Shown here piece by piece: positions 22,821 to 57,300 of a DNA stretch of 64,000 nt. The stretch is from Effrenium voratum (taxonomy: Eukaryota > Sar > Dinophyceae > Suessiales > Symbiodiniaceae). Within the stretch, counting starts at the first letter, position 1. Each line of letters begins with the position of its first letter. Location: NCBI GenBank assembly GCA_963377175.1, contig CAUJNA010002146.1, forward strand, positions 30,001 to 94,000. Direction: 5' to 3'. The notes under the pieces are model-generated. The model had not been told where the DNA came from, made no database searches, and saw nothing but the letters and a program-made list of their open reading frames with translations. A program made the translations under genes and the position numbers.

Positions 22821-23123
22821 CTTCGCAAGAAAGGACAACCACAACTTTCGGGGTTCCAAAAAAGGTGCACCCATGCGGGCAAAAATCCGACCCCAAACCG
22901 ACATGGACAAAACCAAAGGGGTGTACGCAAAGGGTGTCTAAGTTTTGACCCACGCTCAAATGTGCATCCCAGTAGATCCAACAACGCTTCCCAACCCTTG
23001 TAGGGACATGGATCCAAAAAAGCACAACAGAGTGGGGCACAATGTGGTTGCCATGTTCCCCCTTTGTCTTTCGAAATGTGGGTAGCAACCCAAAAAACCG
23101 GCACCCCATATGGACCAACCGAG

Positions 23124-23153
23124 GCGAAGGTCTTGCGGCTGCCGCTCTCAGAG
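23124..23153 (+). CDS. Putative short exon
   Basis: Ten codons (AKVLRLPLSE) lie between ACCGAG|GCGAAG and a GC donor TCAGAG|GCGGCG. The frame is open beyond the donor (AAVAGKARGS), so the exon could be longer. The only support is the splice pattern and GC-rich codon use. Confidence 0.35.
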
Positions 23154-23787
23154 GCGGCGGTGGCCGGCAAGGCTCGCGGCTCACCCGTGGGTTGGACCCT
23201 GAAAACAGCGGAGCACACCCCCCGAGAAGTAGATGGAGCACTTGGAGCCAGATTTGAGAGGCGACATGCCTTTGGTGGCGTTTTGTGTAGTTATTGGTGG
23301 GGACTCCCTTTCAAAATACAAACGGGGAGCCCAAAAAGGGCCTCCAATCTTCAAAAGGAGATTCCCCTGACCGTGGAGGGTTGCTGACTGCGAACCTCCA
23401 GGGGAGCAATCCCCAACAAAAACGCTTAAACGAGATACCCGGGACTGCATCCCAGCATCTGGTTTTGAGAAACAACGAAACAAGAGCACCCCCCTCAAAC
23501 AAAACGACTACGCCCAGCATCACGCAACCCGCCACCATCACCAGATATGAGTCGGCAAGACTCGTATATAATTACCACCTCCGCACACCAACACAACCAA
23601 ACGTGAAATGGTTTGGCCATGCAAGCATAGAGCCCAGTACTCAAAATTATTTGTCTCCAAATGGGTGACCCCCCCAAAAAGGCCGGTCCTTTTTCCCCTT
23701 AGTGAAGTGCAATGGTTCCCTTTAGGCGCAGCACAGCACCCATCGCCATGCAAAGCAACGGAGGTCCCCGGGCTCGGGTTCCCTGAG

Positions 23788-23864
23788 GTCCGAGAGCCGC
23801 TGCAGCGGAGCTTCGCGCTGCGGCTGCTGTGGGCGCCAAAAGGCTCCGCGCTGTGCTGGGCGAA
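23788..23864 (+). CDS. Putative Ala/Arg-rich coiled-coil exon
   Basis: The acceptor CCTGAG|GTCCGA (phase 1 entry) leads to RAAAAELRAAAAVGAKRL and then RAVLGE, with a GC donor GGCGAA|GCCCGC. The sequence is very similar in character to the Ala-rich exon at 17,699-17,779. A second frame (FALRLLWAPKG) is open over the same bases and cannot be excluded. Confidence 0.4.
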
Positions 23865-24233
23865 GCCCGCGGTGCTGCTGCCACTCCACTGGACCCCAGG
23901 AGAGTCGGGACCCAAACGAGTGGCTCAAGGGAAGAAACGAGCAGGGAATGACCGTTTGGGCATGTCTTCTTGTTTAAGGCTGGACATCCTCAAAAGAAGA
24001 TATCCACTTACCAACGAGGAAAACTGAGGTTCGTTGCAAAACTTAACTTGGGAAGCATTCAGGTTGCCCGCTATTAGTGGATAGTGGTTTCAGCAAGGGC
24101 TGATTGGATCCATGAACCCATGGTTATTTCGGACCCAAGCCCCCGACTAAATTTCAGACCCAATCTGATATATATTTTTTTTTTTCAAGGGATGTTCCAA
24201 TCATCGAGACGACTTCTCCCGTCGCGTCCCGAG

Positions 24234-24265
24234 GAGCCATGCCCAGCATCGAGATCCTGGCGGAG
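24234..24265 (+). CDS. Putative short exon
   Basis: The acceptor CCGAG|GAGCCA and a GC donor GCGGAG|GCGCAG enclose AMPSIEILAE. It is preceded by a run of T (24,172-24,185), as expected of a 3' intron end. The frame stays open to HRPIGFLE, so the donor is uncertain. Confidence 0.35.
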
Positions 24266-24331
24266 GCGCAGCACCGACCGATCGGGTTCCTTGAGGTGGC
24301 GTAAACTACCCAATCACTGTCTAGGTTTTTC

Positions 24332-24435
24332 AGTAGCGCCTCCTTACCGTTTCTTTTCTGGGGGAGGGTTCCCCTACTAAAATAGACTACAGAAACAAGG
24401 GTACCCTTATTCTAACCTCTCTTCTGCAGGACCTA
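24332..24435 (+). repeat. Dispersed repeat family P, copy 1
   Basis: The sequence GGGGGAGGGTTCCCCTACTA, AAATAGACTACAGAAA, and CCCTTATTCTAACCTCTCT is repeated nearly exactly at 26,523-26,620. Confidence 0.85.
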
Positions 24436-24560
24436 GCTGTCGGGCAACTCCCAGAACAGGTTCCTTAATATCATCCACCAATTTGACCGACAAGGGGCGT
24501 GTTTTTTTTGGTGGGCGACATGCCCATCTGTGGATCGCTGGGGCATCGCTTCGCTGCCAG

Positions 24561-24623
24561 GTGCCCTTGGCGCGTCTTAGCGCGGAGCTGCTCTATGGGC
24601 CACCGGTGCTGCTGGAGTTCCAG
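24561..24623 (+). CDS. Putative exon, unknown protein
   Basis: Twenty-one codons in phase 0 (VPLARLSAELLYGPPVLLEF, then Q) lie between CGCTGCCAG|GTGCCC and a GC donor TTCCAG|GCGCAG. Both boundaries fit the rule exactly. The exon lies 0.75 kb before the proposed first exon of the radial spoke gene, so it may be near the end of the upstream gene; it could alternatively be an additional 5' exon of that gene, although nothing in the RSP4/6 family resembles it. Confidence 0.5.
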
Positions 24624-25377
24624 GCGCAGGACCGAAGAAACCGTTGGTTTGGCTGGGATGTTGGTTGGTTTATTGTTTCGGGCCCGGTGGTTGGTTGGTT
24701 TTGTTTGGGGGGTTCGAGTTCTTGCAACGTTTCTTGGTGAGCAAAAGGAGGCCCGGCAAATCGTGGCTGGTGGTTCACTGCCGTCGCCAGACCGATGTTC
24801 CGCTGATTCCCATGGACTGTGACGGGTGTTTTAGGATCAACTGGATGTTTTGAGGACTTTTGGCGTTGCCTGCATTGCTTTTGTTCCAATTTGGAGGAGT
24901 TCTCGTTGCTTCTGGGATCTTCTGGGAGCCGGTGGGTTCCCTTCAAACCGGGTGGAGGCTGCTTTAGAGGATGTCGCATGAATGAACCCTGTATCTTCTC
25001 GTGTTCCTCCTTTGTATTCCCAATTTTCCCGATGTGTCTAACGTGTCAATAAAAAAGAGGTCAAAGAGGAAACTCATCTCAAAGTGGCAACCAAGAGATG
25101 TGTTTGTACTGGCGAGGATGCTTCGATTTGGCAGGCGGGGCGGGTCGCGGGCGTGCAAAGAGGCAGCTTGTTGCAAGCTTTCTTTGGGTTTGTGTTGAGG
25201 GGTCCCCCTATTTTGACACAGGCATACCATGGCACACCAACCATTCAAGTGCACAAGAAACATTGGAATCTCATTGGCTCATTGGAGCCGGTGATTGGAT
25301 TGATTGCTCTCACCTGCGCGCTTTTGGCTCCAGAGAACCGGCGACAGCGCGCAATTTTTTGCACCTGCCGCCCAAAG
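24624..25377. other. Inter-exon DNA, possible gene boundary
   Basis: No convincing terminal exon or poly(A) signal is visible. The plus-strand frame 24,778-24,850 (RRQTDVPLIPMDCDGCFR, then a stop after 6 more codons) could be a last exon of the upstream gene, but this is speculation. Confidence 0.3.
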
Positions 25378-47264
<21,887 letters not shown>

Positions 47265-50200
47265 CCGGATGATCCGGTATTGGGGGCTGGAAAATCGGGG
47301 TTTTCAAGCGGGGGACAGGGCAAGGGAAGGGGGGGAGTTGTTTTTAGGAATCAGAACTATGTGTTGGGTTCAAGTCTACCTTTGTTTTTTTTTGGAAGAT
47401 CAAACACTGCGGGTTCAGTCTATACCTTAGGTTTTGGACTGGAATCGCAGATTGCTGGCGTTTGGTGATTCAGTTTCAAGCAGGAAACCTGGGAAAATGG
47501 TGCTAAGCGCGGTGCGGGAGATTGTTTTTGTTTTTAGCTATTTGTGAGTGGCCAAGGAATCCCCAAAAGGACATCGTAGCACGTCTTGGGGATGGGAAGC
47601 AACGACTTGGGTAGTGCAAAACGTGCCTCTGGACGACAATGTATACATACATAACACACGACATGCCAAGAGGCCATGCCTAGGTTCCCTTCAGCTGGGA
47701 TCAAGTCGGGGAGGCTTATCCATTTGCCTGAGGGGTAGGTTATAGTACTGGACATCCCCTTATCAAAGGCTGGACGTATAAGTCCACATATACTGTCATG
47801 TTGGGACCCTGTGGTGGCTGGTGTCCAAGAATTCTGCCAGAATCGATGATTAACTGACTAAGCAGTGCTAACGGAGGGCTGAGGGGTTGACGGCGTTTTT
47901 GCTTCAGGGCGATGTGGACGAGGATCCGGATGCATGATGAGGCGCACAATTGGGGGGTTGGAAGGGGCCACACACACACACACACACTGGGACGGGGCCA
48001 GCAAGTCACAGATGTTTCAGTTGCTATAGAGGTTGGTCGTCAAAACATGGAACAAAATGGCACCCAAATAAACATGGAAGACACACACACACACACCCAC
48101 AGAGGGTGCCGGAGGGGCCATTCACGTGACCCCGAGTACCATCTTAGGGTGGTGGGTGTGTTCATTTCGGGAAGGCCTTAGAACAAAGTTCTGGTGCAGC
48201 AAGAGCTTACTTCCAAGCTGTCGCCAGAGATTCGGGCAGGGATCCGTCTGTTGGATTCTGCTTGGTTTCAGCCAAACTCGGTGCTGGTTCTTCGCGTCCC
48301 GACGATTCGGATGGGTTTGCCTCCCTAGACGGATGATTGGTGTACCAGATTAAACATGGTCGTGGAACTGGGGGTGCTAAATGGCCCATTGCTGTTAGTT
48401 TTTGCCTGCAAACCCATCAAGTTGTCCAGACCTATTTAGCACTCAGGGAAGTGTTTGGCATTTGAGCAGTGTTCTAGTTTGCCTACGTTTGCAACTACGT
48501 AGTTTTTGTGAGGAAATATGGTTTTGAAAGGATATTATTTTTGGGCGCGGAAGGCCGCAAAAGGTTTGCGTAGCCCCATTGGATGCCTTCTACGAAACTA
48601 AGTTGTTGTGTTTCTACTTTGAACCATTCCCCCAGCAAGGGCTCGGACACCACGTGTGGCATGCAGTCCCTTGTGGCAAACCTGATGCAGAACCATGTCC
48701 AGTTTGCGAAGCGTCTCATGTGAGCAGCTTCATGTATTTAAAGGGCTTGCAGTAATAAAGGCCCGCGTATTCTAAGCTCAACACGCAGGCGCACAAACGC
48801 GCCCAACCATGTTGCAAGATTCCTAGCGTGTTGATTCTCGTTCGAAGTGGGCGGAAGAAAAGCCGTGGAACTCCGCGAAGGCCGCCAAGCTTCAGCCAGC
48901 TGTTACTCTTGGACCTTGCCAACAGGTACTTAGCATAAGGAAAAGATGTGTGATTTGCGAGCTGGAGCCGCAGGGCACTTCGCGTGCTACGCTTGTACTG
49001 AACAGTTGCAAACTCCGAGGTTATGTTGCCAAAGCACAGTCCGTGTTCTACCTTCTATGCTGAAAAGTTGCAAGCTTCGAATCGCAGAGGAACCTCTCAG
49101 ACGTTTAAAGGCTCCACTTTTAGTGGTTTCGCAGTGTTCGCGTAAGCGGACATATTATGTGGAAACTAAATTCCGCGCACTTCCTTAATCCGCGTTTGCT
49201 ATGTAAACACCACGTGCGTAAGCTACTCTCGCAGCCACGGAAGCCGCGCGGAAGCCCGCGGAAGGAATATGTGTTTTTTTTGGGGCGGGGGGTACCCCTT
49301 TTTTGGCTGGTTTTAACAGGAAACCGGATAACTGTCCATTTTGGGGGTCACCCTATTTTGAGACAGACCTGTCTAGAGCAGCGCGTCGACCCAGGACCAG
49401 GTTTCACCGAGCGAGCTCCCGACGCCGAATCCGAGCGAGCGATCCGAAACGGGGACCGCGGCATTGCTGGAGCCGTCTGGTGGTCGTTTCAGAATCGTTT
49501 TCGAATCTTTGAGGGGGTTTGTTTCCGTGCTCTTTTGAGGGATGTGTTGAACTTGTAGCTGCAAAATTAGAAATCTGATTCATCCTTTCATGAGAAAATG
49601 AGCATCCGATTCAATTCATGAATTGTGAAGCGGATGGAGCTAGACAAGTAGGTCTTTCTGTCACGGAACCACAATGTGCTTTGTTCGGAGGAGGCTCAGT
49701 GTCCAACTCGATCGCGAAGTGTTGTTTCACACGCGTGATGTAATTGTGCTAATATGACTTTCTTTCGTCGCAAAGAAGAGCTGTTTGAGAAGATCGCCTG
49801 GTAAATGATGATAAGAGATTGCTTGGACCAGCCAGCAATGCTTGCAAATATCGCTCACCAGGTGCGGAAATGTCAAAATCAGCCAAGCGGGGCAAGCTTG
49901 CGGCAAGCAAGCCAGCGTGCATGCCTGTGTTTCACCGGGTGCAGCGCAAATTGCGCGGACTGCAATCCCACCCCGCGGGAAAAAGCTGAGGCGCTTCCGA
50001 CGGATTTCTCTTTTGTTTCCCCTCGAAGTCCCCTTGATTTGGCTTTCAAAGCCAACCAAAAGAGGTTCCGCGAAAAAGGCACACCCACGTTGAGCCACTT
50101 CGGCAGTGGGCTAGCTCTGGCCTGATTTCTCAGCATGTCGCTGCTTGCGCACAGAAGCACAGGCTTGTTTTAGGAAACAACTTTCCAGCCGAAAGACTTA

Positions 50201-51094
50201 TTGAGGCCGCTCAACATGGATTCTGTTAAGCTAAATCCCTATGTATGCCGGTCGTCCGCCCGGCCCAACTGTTGGGTTGTTTGTCACGAACGGGCACTCA
50301 CTTAATTGCAACACGTGTGTTCCAGTTTTGGATGGCGGTGACTGGTGGGACCATGTTCCACCTTTGCTTGTTTCCTCAAGCCTTTAGCAGATTTCTGCCG
50401 GAACCCCCTGTCAGGGGATTCAATGATGGAGTAATGGAGGGTTTGTCTTCGGAAGTTCCAAGGCAATAGAGAGCCGTGCCGCTTCGGAAGCTCGGAATGT
50501 TTCATGAGCTAGCCCTTGAGTATTTATCGACCCCGCCAAAGGGAGACTCTTCCAAAATTGGACCACCAAGTTGGAATTCAAGTTGTATATCACTCCCTGA
50601 CATTAATGTGCTACTTTGAATGGGCAAACAATATGAGACAGTCTGCAGGTTATGCAGTGTGTGTGTGTGTGCAAAAGCACCCAGTCAAACCTAGTATCAT
50701 ATCACTAGTCACCCAACCAAACGCAAACCAATCTAACACTGGCACAAGAAGCGAGGTTTGAAGGACACCCATCCGTTGTTAATACTCTGTAGGAGCACCT
50801 GCCCCATGTTTATGAATCCTTCCTTTCAGAAAAGGACGATTAATGAGCAACCCCGGCGGAAAACGCGTGCCCGGTTCCTTCCATTCATTGCAGCATGAGA
50901 TGTGTGTTTCAACCCGTAGCACGCGGCTTGTTGGATACTTGGAACTTTGACAGAAGCAGTTGGGGGTTGCTGGTAGATTTATGTGTTTCCATTCCCCCGT
51001 GATTTCATTTCCCAGTGGCAAGATAGTCTTCCAAGCCGTCAGGTTCCGTGGTAACGTGGACGAGAGGGTAGTAACTGGCAACGTTCATTCGCAG
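47265..51094. other. Downstream DNA with weak exon candidates
   Basis: A short CA repeat lies at 47,971-47,987 and another at 48,085-48,097. Two plus-strand stretches look mildly coding: 48,203-48,340 (QELTSKLSPEIRAG, then a stretch ending in a stop) and 48,637-48,717 (MQSLVANLMQNHVQFAKRLM). A GC-rich stretch at 49,375-49,500 (GFTERAPDAESERAIR) is another candidate. None obeys the AG|G acceptor rule well. A GGTTTCC family copy is at about 49,275-49,360. No terminator or poly(A) signal is recognised. Confidence 0.4.
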
Positions 51095-51124
51095 GTCCTG
51101 CGCAAGCGCAGCTCTGCGCTGCTG
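51095..51124 (+). CDS. Putative short exon
   Basis: ATTCGCAG|GTCCTG opens VLRKRSSALL, ending at a possible GC donor CTGCTG|GCTGCG. The frame continues AAGQLQPLCLQ to about 51,157, where the mobile-element remnant begins, so the true donor may have been there. Unknown gene. Confidence 0.4.
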
Positions 51125-51159
51125 GCTGCGGGGCAGCTGCAGCCGCTGTGCCTGCAGAC

Positions 51160-51760
51160 GACCAGGAGCGCAATGGCTTGGTGTCAGATATCAAGACGAC
51201 GACCTTGCGCAGGTGCTGGGCCAATTGGGGCAACAGTTGGTCAATGTCCTCGCGGGAATGGCCACTCCTCAAAGAAATGAGCTCGCATGAAACAAGGACA
51301 CCATCAGAAACAAAGAAAATGGCCATTTTGAACTTCCCGCGCTGTATTGTCAGCTTGGATCGTCAAAACAACTTGTGTGAGCGCAACCCTTCTGCTTCAA
51401 CCTGTCCAGAACGAAGGCCAACCTCTTCGTGCAGGAGTTGGAGTCTTTGGGGGAATCTGCCTCAGAAAGAAATAGTGCCACAGACCACCCGTGCACAATC
51501 GCTGCTGACAAGTGCAGCTTGGGGCGCAGCATTTTCGAAACACTTTGCACGCAATTGAACGGGGGCCATGGCAACATATATTTTGCCTGGTCCGCGCCGT
51601 CCACGATCACTGTTATTTGCAATCCTTTTTTCTAGACTCCCCACGTCGTGCCCAATACACCACCCGGGTCCAGTACCAAGAGCAAAGCGCCTTTGAGCAC
51701 CCAGCTGCGCTCGCATCCTTTTGGCGGGCGATTTGGCAGCAATGATAGTAGCTGGGCCTG
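51160..51760 (-). pseudogene. Broken DDE-like mobile-element protein (DUF7869-like)
   Basis: Read on the minus strand, the segments are, in order: a YW..RGESR stretch (about 51,645-51,690), VIVDGADQAKYMLPWP (51,560-51,610), KLHLSAAIVHGW, SPKDSNSCTKRLAFVLDRL, a QADNTARE stretch (near 51,330-51,350), and SGHSREDIDQLLPQLAQHLR (about 51,205-51,270). The D-G-DQAK, DNT and GHxxEDID landmarks match a transposase-like family (I believe the DUF7869 group) abundant in dinoflagellate genomes. The segments lie in different frames: there are frameshifts at an A-run near 51,632 and on both sides of the DNT motif, so the copy is dead. The nearest plus-strand exon candidate ends almost exactly where the remnant begins. 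No intact ends were identified. Confidence 0.65.
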
Positions 51761-51978
51761 TTCTTTTTTTCGTAGTGCTAGTTGACTAGATATGGTGCGG
51801 CACGACAGAATAATGAGTTCAGTTGTTGGTCTTAAGCCTGAAGCCCTTTCGAGAGTCCAATTCTCGTGCTATTATGGCCATGTTGACTCGGGGGTATCTG
51901 GTGAGTGGTCCAAACCAAACCAAAAAAGGGAAACCGGTGGCAAATCCTATTCTTTTGGTGAGGGTGTTTGTATCGCAG

Positions 51979-52013
51979 GTGTCGGCACTCCTTCGCGATC
52001 CTGCCCTGCAAAG
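51979..52013 (+). CDS. Putative short exon
   Basis: ATCGCAG|GTGTCG opens VSALLRDPALQ and ends at a GC donor GCAAAG|GCGGGG. Both boundaries fit the rule of the radial spoke gene. The frame stays open through RRGLVHARKN, so a longer exon is possible. Unknown product. Confidence 0.45.
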
Positions 52014-52556
52014 GCGGGGGCTCGTGCATGCACGCAAGAACAACCCCATGCCACCGGGGTTCGTCCTTTTGCGTGGGAAGGGTTTCCTTGCTAATCAAGC
52101 AAAGGGTTGCTGGGCCCCAGGGTTTCTGCATGTCTCGATGGGACGGTTTTCAGTACCTAAAGTGCGAAGAACATCAGTTCAAACAGAAAAGGCGCCTGCG
52201 ACACCGCATGGAACGCTCCGAAAGCAGAGTCGCTACCCGTCGCTGTGATCAGCGTACTTTGGACCCGGGGATCCGCACACTCCCGGAGATACGGTGGACT
52301 CCCGAGCGCAAGTCAAGCCGTCGACCCCAATCCACCGGGCTCTGTAGGACTAGGTTTTGAATGGTGCTGTGCTCAGGGCCCAGATGCTCAAAATGTTGTG
52401 TAGGCCCAAAGCCTCTTGGGGTGTGGAGAACCCTTGGGTCTCCATATTATAGACCCAGGACCTTGGTTCTTCAACCCAGGTTCTCCTCAAGTTGAGCCTT
52501 GGATTGCTTGGAGTGGGACCCGCAAACTCCTACTGAAACATGGGAAGGGTACCAAA

Positions 52557-52658
52557 TGCGTATGGGTCGGAATTAAACCACTAGGGGACCGCAGGTTTTA
52601 GTCCTGGCTTCCATGAAATCGGGTTCCATTTCGGGTACCTACCTTTGACCCACAGCCA
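52557..52658 (+). mobile_element. MITE-like element family M, copy 4
   Basis: The 102-base element starts TGCGTATGGGTCGGAATT and ends CTTTGACCCACAGCCA, flanked by AA on both sides. Internal sequence is unrelated or strongly diverged from copies 2 and 3, but the ends and size match copy 1. Confidence 0.6.
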
Positions 52659-52732
52659 AATCCCGAACCTCCCAAGCACCTAGAGTCCGAACCAAGGTCC
52701 AAGCCACCAAGGTCCCAGCCGGCGACTGGATC

Positions 52733-52800
52733 ATGTGGGTGTGTCCCTTTTTGAGGCTCCCTTCTTTTTGCGGGTTTGAAGGAAAACCAAAAAGAAAGCC
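52733..52800 (-). repeat. Dispersed GGTTTCC family, inverted copy
   Basis: ATGTGGGTGTGTCCCTTTTT, GAGGCTCCC, GGGTTTGAAGGAAAACCAAA and AAGAAAGCC are the reverse complement of the plus-oriented copies. Confidence 0.6.
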
Positions 52801-53142
52801 GTTTTGTTTGGGGGAGGAGGGGAATTGGGCGTCCAAGTCATAAAAAAAGACGATCCACATTGCCACTTGTTGGAAGCTTCAGGAGGGCTGTTGCTGAGGG
52901 GCTTAGCCTCCAGCACTTGGCAGCCCTGGGCGGCCCTGCAGTGAAGCATTGAAGCGCGGATGGACGGCATTAGGTTGACGCTGCCCTATGGGATACCCGG
53001 GGGAAATGCCTTATTGGCTTTTTGGGCTTCCTTCAAGGGGCGCTTGCTTGAAGAATTGCTTCCTGGGAAGGATCTATATACCGGGAAAGGATGCGGGAAG
53101 CGCTTTTTGTCAGGCTTCCTTCTGGGAATGAATGGTATGTCA

Positions 53143-54369
53143 TCACTGTTTCTGATGGCATCCTTGCGCGGGTGGATGCGGGGGGCCCTTCCGGAGGATT
53201 TCTTCAACGGGTAGCCTTGTTGAGAGCCATTCCGAGATGACTAAACCCGGTTGGAATGGTTTGCTCCCAATTTGGTGTCCTGCAAGTCTGTGGAACCAAC
53301 TTGCGGGCGCCATTGCAAACTCTTGGCCTTGCGCAAGACTTGTGCTTCGGCGGGCTGCGCAAGGCCTCAGTTTTAGAATTCGGGGAGAGCAACGCATGAT
53401 TCGACGCACGGGCGAAAGGCGCGTAACACAAGTGGTTTGGGTCGTGTGGAGTTTTGAATTGCCATTTTCTGCTTTTCGGCTCCTGGCTTCAACCTTCACA
53501 CCTGTTCGGAATATGGCTCGCTTATCTTTCTCGCTAGCAAAGAAGCAAGGGAGCAGAGACCGCAGCTTTGCTGCCGGCCGTCTGTGGCTTGAGTTTGGCA
53601 GAAATATCTTCTTTGCTTTTGGCTCAGCTCCTGGCCCGCCCGAACTCAGTTGCCGGCAGCCCAGTGCACGTGATGTGGGATCTGGCTTGGATTGCTCCAA
53701 TTTTGGGCCCTGGGTGGCGGATACATTTGCACAGTCAGCTTGAAACAGAGGGAACATCCAATGTAGAAGTATCACATGCTTATGACTGGCTGCAGCAAAG
53801 GTGATGGAGCCTGTGACAACGACCGGGAGCCCCGTGTCAGCCTTGGAATTGCCAATGCACGTCAGACTGCCACAAAGATGGAAACACTGAACCATACGGG
53901 AGGTAGACTCAATGCATAGCAGATGAGCTCGCCCAACTGACAACAGTTGGCCAGACAATTGATGGGATGCACACATTCGAATCAGCATCGATTCGGCTAT
54001 GCTTTCTTCACCGCTTGCCAGCCACCCGATGAGATCCAAAATTTGCACTTCAGTCTGACCACTGGCATGAAGATTGACCAACATGACGAACGCTTGCTGA
54101 GCTAGGGCTGGTAAGGAAGGACTTGTTTGGCACATGTTTTGACATTTTTGGCACTGGTTTCGTCGTGCTGGTTGGGAAATGGAATTGTGCCTTCGACTCG
54201 ACAGAAGTTGAGTTGTTGGCAGTTTGTGGAGTCGGAGAGCTTGATTGTTGCCGGCAGAGAGCATGTGTCTGCATCGCGACTGTTTGTGTATGGACGCCAA
54301 TCTTGACAGACCGGGCACCGGGCTTTGTTTGTTGTCTGCCAGCCATCTCATGAGATCCAGAATTTGCAC
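53143..54369 (-). other. 408-codon minus-strand open frame entering the satellite
   Basis: The frame is open from ATG at 54,369 to a stop at 53,143. Its first third contains two satellite cores in the frame that reads LHASGQTEVQILDLIGWLA; the remainder (53,143-53,950) is non-repetitive and has no domain I recognise. The plus strand is also open over much of the unique part (168 codons from 53,237). No splice-like boundaries or codon bias settle the matter. It is listed because it is the longest non-tandem frame in the window; it may be chance. Confidence 0.25.
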
Positions 54370-57300
54370 GTCAGTCTGACGATGGCATGAAGACTGACCA
54401 AAATGACGAACAAGGCTGAGCTGGGGATGGTACAGTGGTACAGCAAGGAGTGCTTGGTGTGTGGCTTGACGATGTTACGCAAGGTGTGTTCCATGGCTGT
54501 GCCCTTCTGATTTGTCTTTCCTATCGTGACTTCGACAGGACAGATGTTGAGTTGTTGGTATAGAGCTGGGAGTTGGGGAGCTTGATCGTTGCAGACAGAA
54601 AAAAAGCATTCTTTGGACTTGTTATTATTATTTACAATTCTTCACTGCTTGCCAGCCACCTGATGAGATCCAAAATTTGCACTTCAGTCTGACCACTGGC
54701 ATGAAGATTGACCAACATGACGAACGATTGCTGAGCTAGGGCTGGTAAGGAAGGACTTGTTTGGCACATGTTTTGACATTTTTGGCACTGGTTTTGTCGT
54801 GCTGGTTGGGATTTGGAATTCTGCCTTCGACTCGACAGAAGTTGAGTTGTTGGCAGTTTGTGGAGTCGGAGAGCTTGTTGCCGTCAGAGAGTGTTTATCG
54901 CCTGCCAGCCATCTCATGAGATCCAGAATTTGCACGTCAGTCTGACGATGGCATGAAGACTGACCAAAATGACGAACAAGGCTGAGCTGGGGATACAGTG
55001 GTACAGCAAGGAGTGCTTGGTGTGTGGCTTGACAATGTTACGCAAGGTGTTTTCCTTGCTGATTTGTCTTTCCTATCGTGACTTCGACAGGACAGATGTT
55101 GCCTTGTTGGTATAGAGCTGGGAGTTGGGGAGCTTGATCGTTGCAGACAGAAAAAAAGCATTCTTTGGACTTGTTATTATTATTTACAATTCTTCACTGC
55201 TTCCCAGCCACCTGATGAGATCCAAAATTTGCACTTCAGTCTGACCACTGGCATGAAGATTGACCAACATGACGAACGATTGCTGAGCTAGGGCTGGTAA
55301 GGAAGGACTTGTTTGGCACATGTTTTGACATTTTTGGCACTGGTTTTGTCGTGCTGGTTGGGATTTGGAATTCAGCCTTCGACTCGACAGAAGTTGAGTT
55401 GTTGGCAGTTTGTGGAGTCGGAGAGCTTGATTGTTGCCGGCAGAGAGCATGTGTTTGCGTTGCGACTGTTTGTGTATGGACGCCAATCTTGACAGACCGG
55501 GCACCGGGCTTTGTTTGTTGCCTGCCAGCCATCTCATGAGATCCAGAATTTGTACGTCAGTCTGACGATGGCATGAAGACTGACCAAAATGACGAACAAG
55601 GCTGAGCTGGGGATACAGTGGTACAGCAAGGAGTGCTTGGTGTGTGGCTTGACGATGTTACGCAAGGTGTTTTCCTTGGCTGTGCCCTTCTGATTTGTCT
55701 TTTCTATCGTGACTTCGACATGACAGATGTTGAGTTGTTGGTATAGAGCTGGGAGTTGGGGAGCTTGATCGTTGCAGACAGAAAGAAAGCATTCTTTGGA
55801 CATGTTATTATTATTTACAATTCTTCACTGCTTGCCAGCCACCTGATGAGATCCAAAATTTGCACTTCAGTCTGACCACTGGCATGAAGATTGACCAACA
55901 TGACGAACGATTGCTGAGCTAGGGCTGGTAAGGAAGGACTTGTTTGGCACATGTTTAGACATTTTTGTTACTGGTTTCGTCGTGCTGGTTGGGATTTGGA
56001 ATTCTGCCTTCGACTCGACAGAAGTTGAGTTGTTGGCAGTTTGTGGAGTCAGAGAGCTTGTTGCCGTCAGAGAGTGTTTATCGCTTGCCAGCCACCTGAT
56101 GAGATCCAGCATTTGCACGTCAGTCTGACCACTGGCATGAAGGCTGACCAAAATGACGAACGATGCTGAGCTTGGGATGGTGCAGTGGTACAGCAAGGAG
56201 TGCTTGGTGTGCGACTTGACAATGTTGCGCAAGGTATTTTCCTTGGCTGTGCCCTTCAGATTTGTTTTTGCTTTCGTGCCTTCGACAAAACAGCAGTGGA
56301 GTTGTTGTTAAAGAGTTGGGAGTCGGGCAGTTTGATTGTTGCCGGCAGAGAGTATGTGTTTGCGTCGCAACTGTTTGTGTATGGACGCCAATCTTGACAG
56401 ACCGGGGCACTGAGCTTTGTTCATCGCTTGCCAGCCACCTGATGAGATCCAAAATTTGCACGTCAGTCTGACCACTGGCATGAAGATTGACCAACATGAC
56501 GAACGATTGCTGAGCTAGGGCTGGTAAGGAAGGACTTGTTTGGCACATGTTTTGACAGTTTTGGCACTGGTTTTGTCGTGCTGGTTGGGATTTGGAATTC
56601 TGCCTTCGACTCGACAGAAGTTGAGGTGTTGGCAGTTTGTGGAGTCGGAGAGCTTGTTGTTGTCAGAGAGTGTTTATCGCTTGCCAGCCACCTGATGAGA
56701 TCCAGAGTTTGCACGTCAGCCTGACCACTGGCATGAAGATTGACCAACATGATGAACGATTGCTGAGCTACGGCTGGTAAGGAAGGACTTGTTTGGTACA
56801 TATTTAACAGTTTTGACACGGCTTTTCGCTTGGTTTCGATGATTGCTGTCGTCAGAAAGGAAGTGTCCCAGTTGCGACTTGCTGTGTATGGAGGCCAATC
56901 TTGGTCAGACTGCGCACTGTGCTTGTTCATCGCTTGCCAGCCACCTGATGAGATCCAGAATTTGCACGTCAGTCTGACCACTGGCATGAAGACTGACCAA
57001 AATGACGAACGATGCTGAGCTGGGGATGGTGCTGTGGTACAGCAAGGAGTGCTTGGTGTGCGGCTTGACCATGTTGCGCAAGGTGTTTTCTTGGCTGTGC
57101 CCTGCTAATTTGTTTTTGCTTTTGTGCTTTCCACAGGACGGAAGTGGAGTCGTTGTAATTCAGGTGAGAGTCGGGGAGCTTGATTGTTGCCGGCAAGAGA
57201 GTATGTGTCGCGGTCGCGACGCCATTTTTGACACACTGGGCACAGAGCTTTGTTCATCGCTTGCCAGCCACCTGATGAGATCCAGAATTTGCACGTCAGT

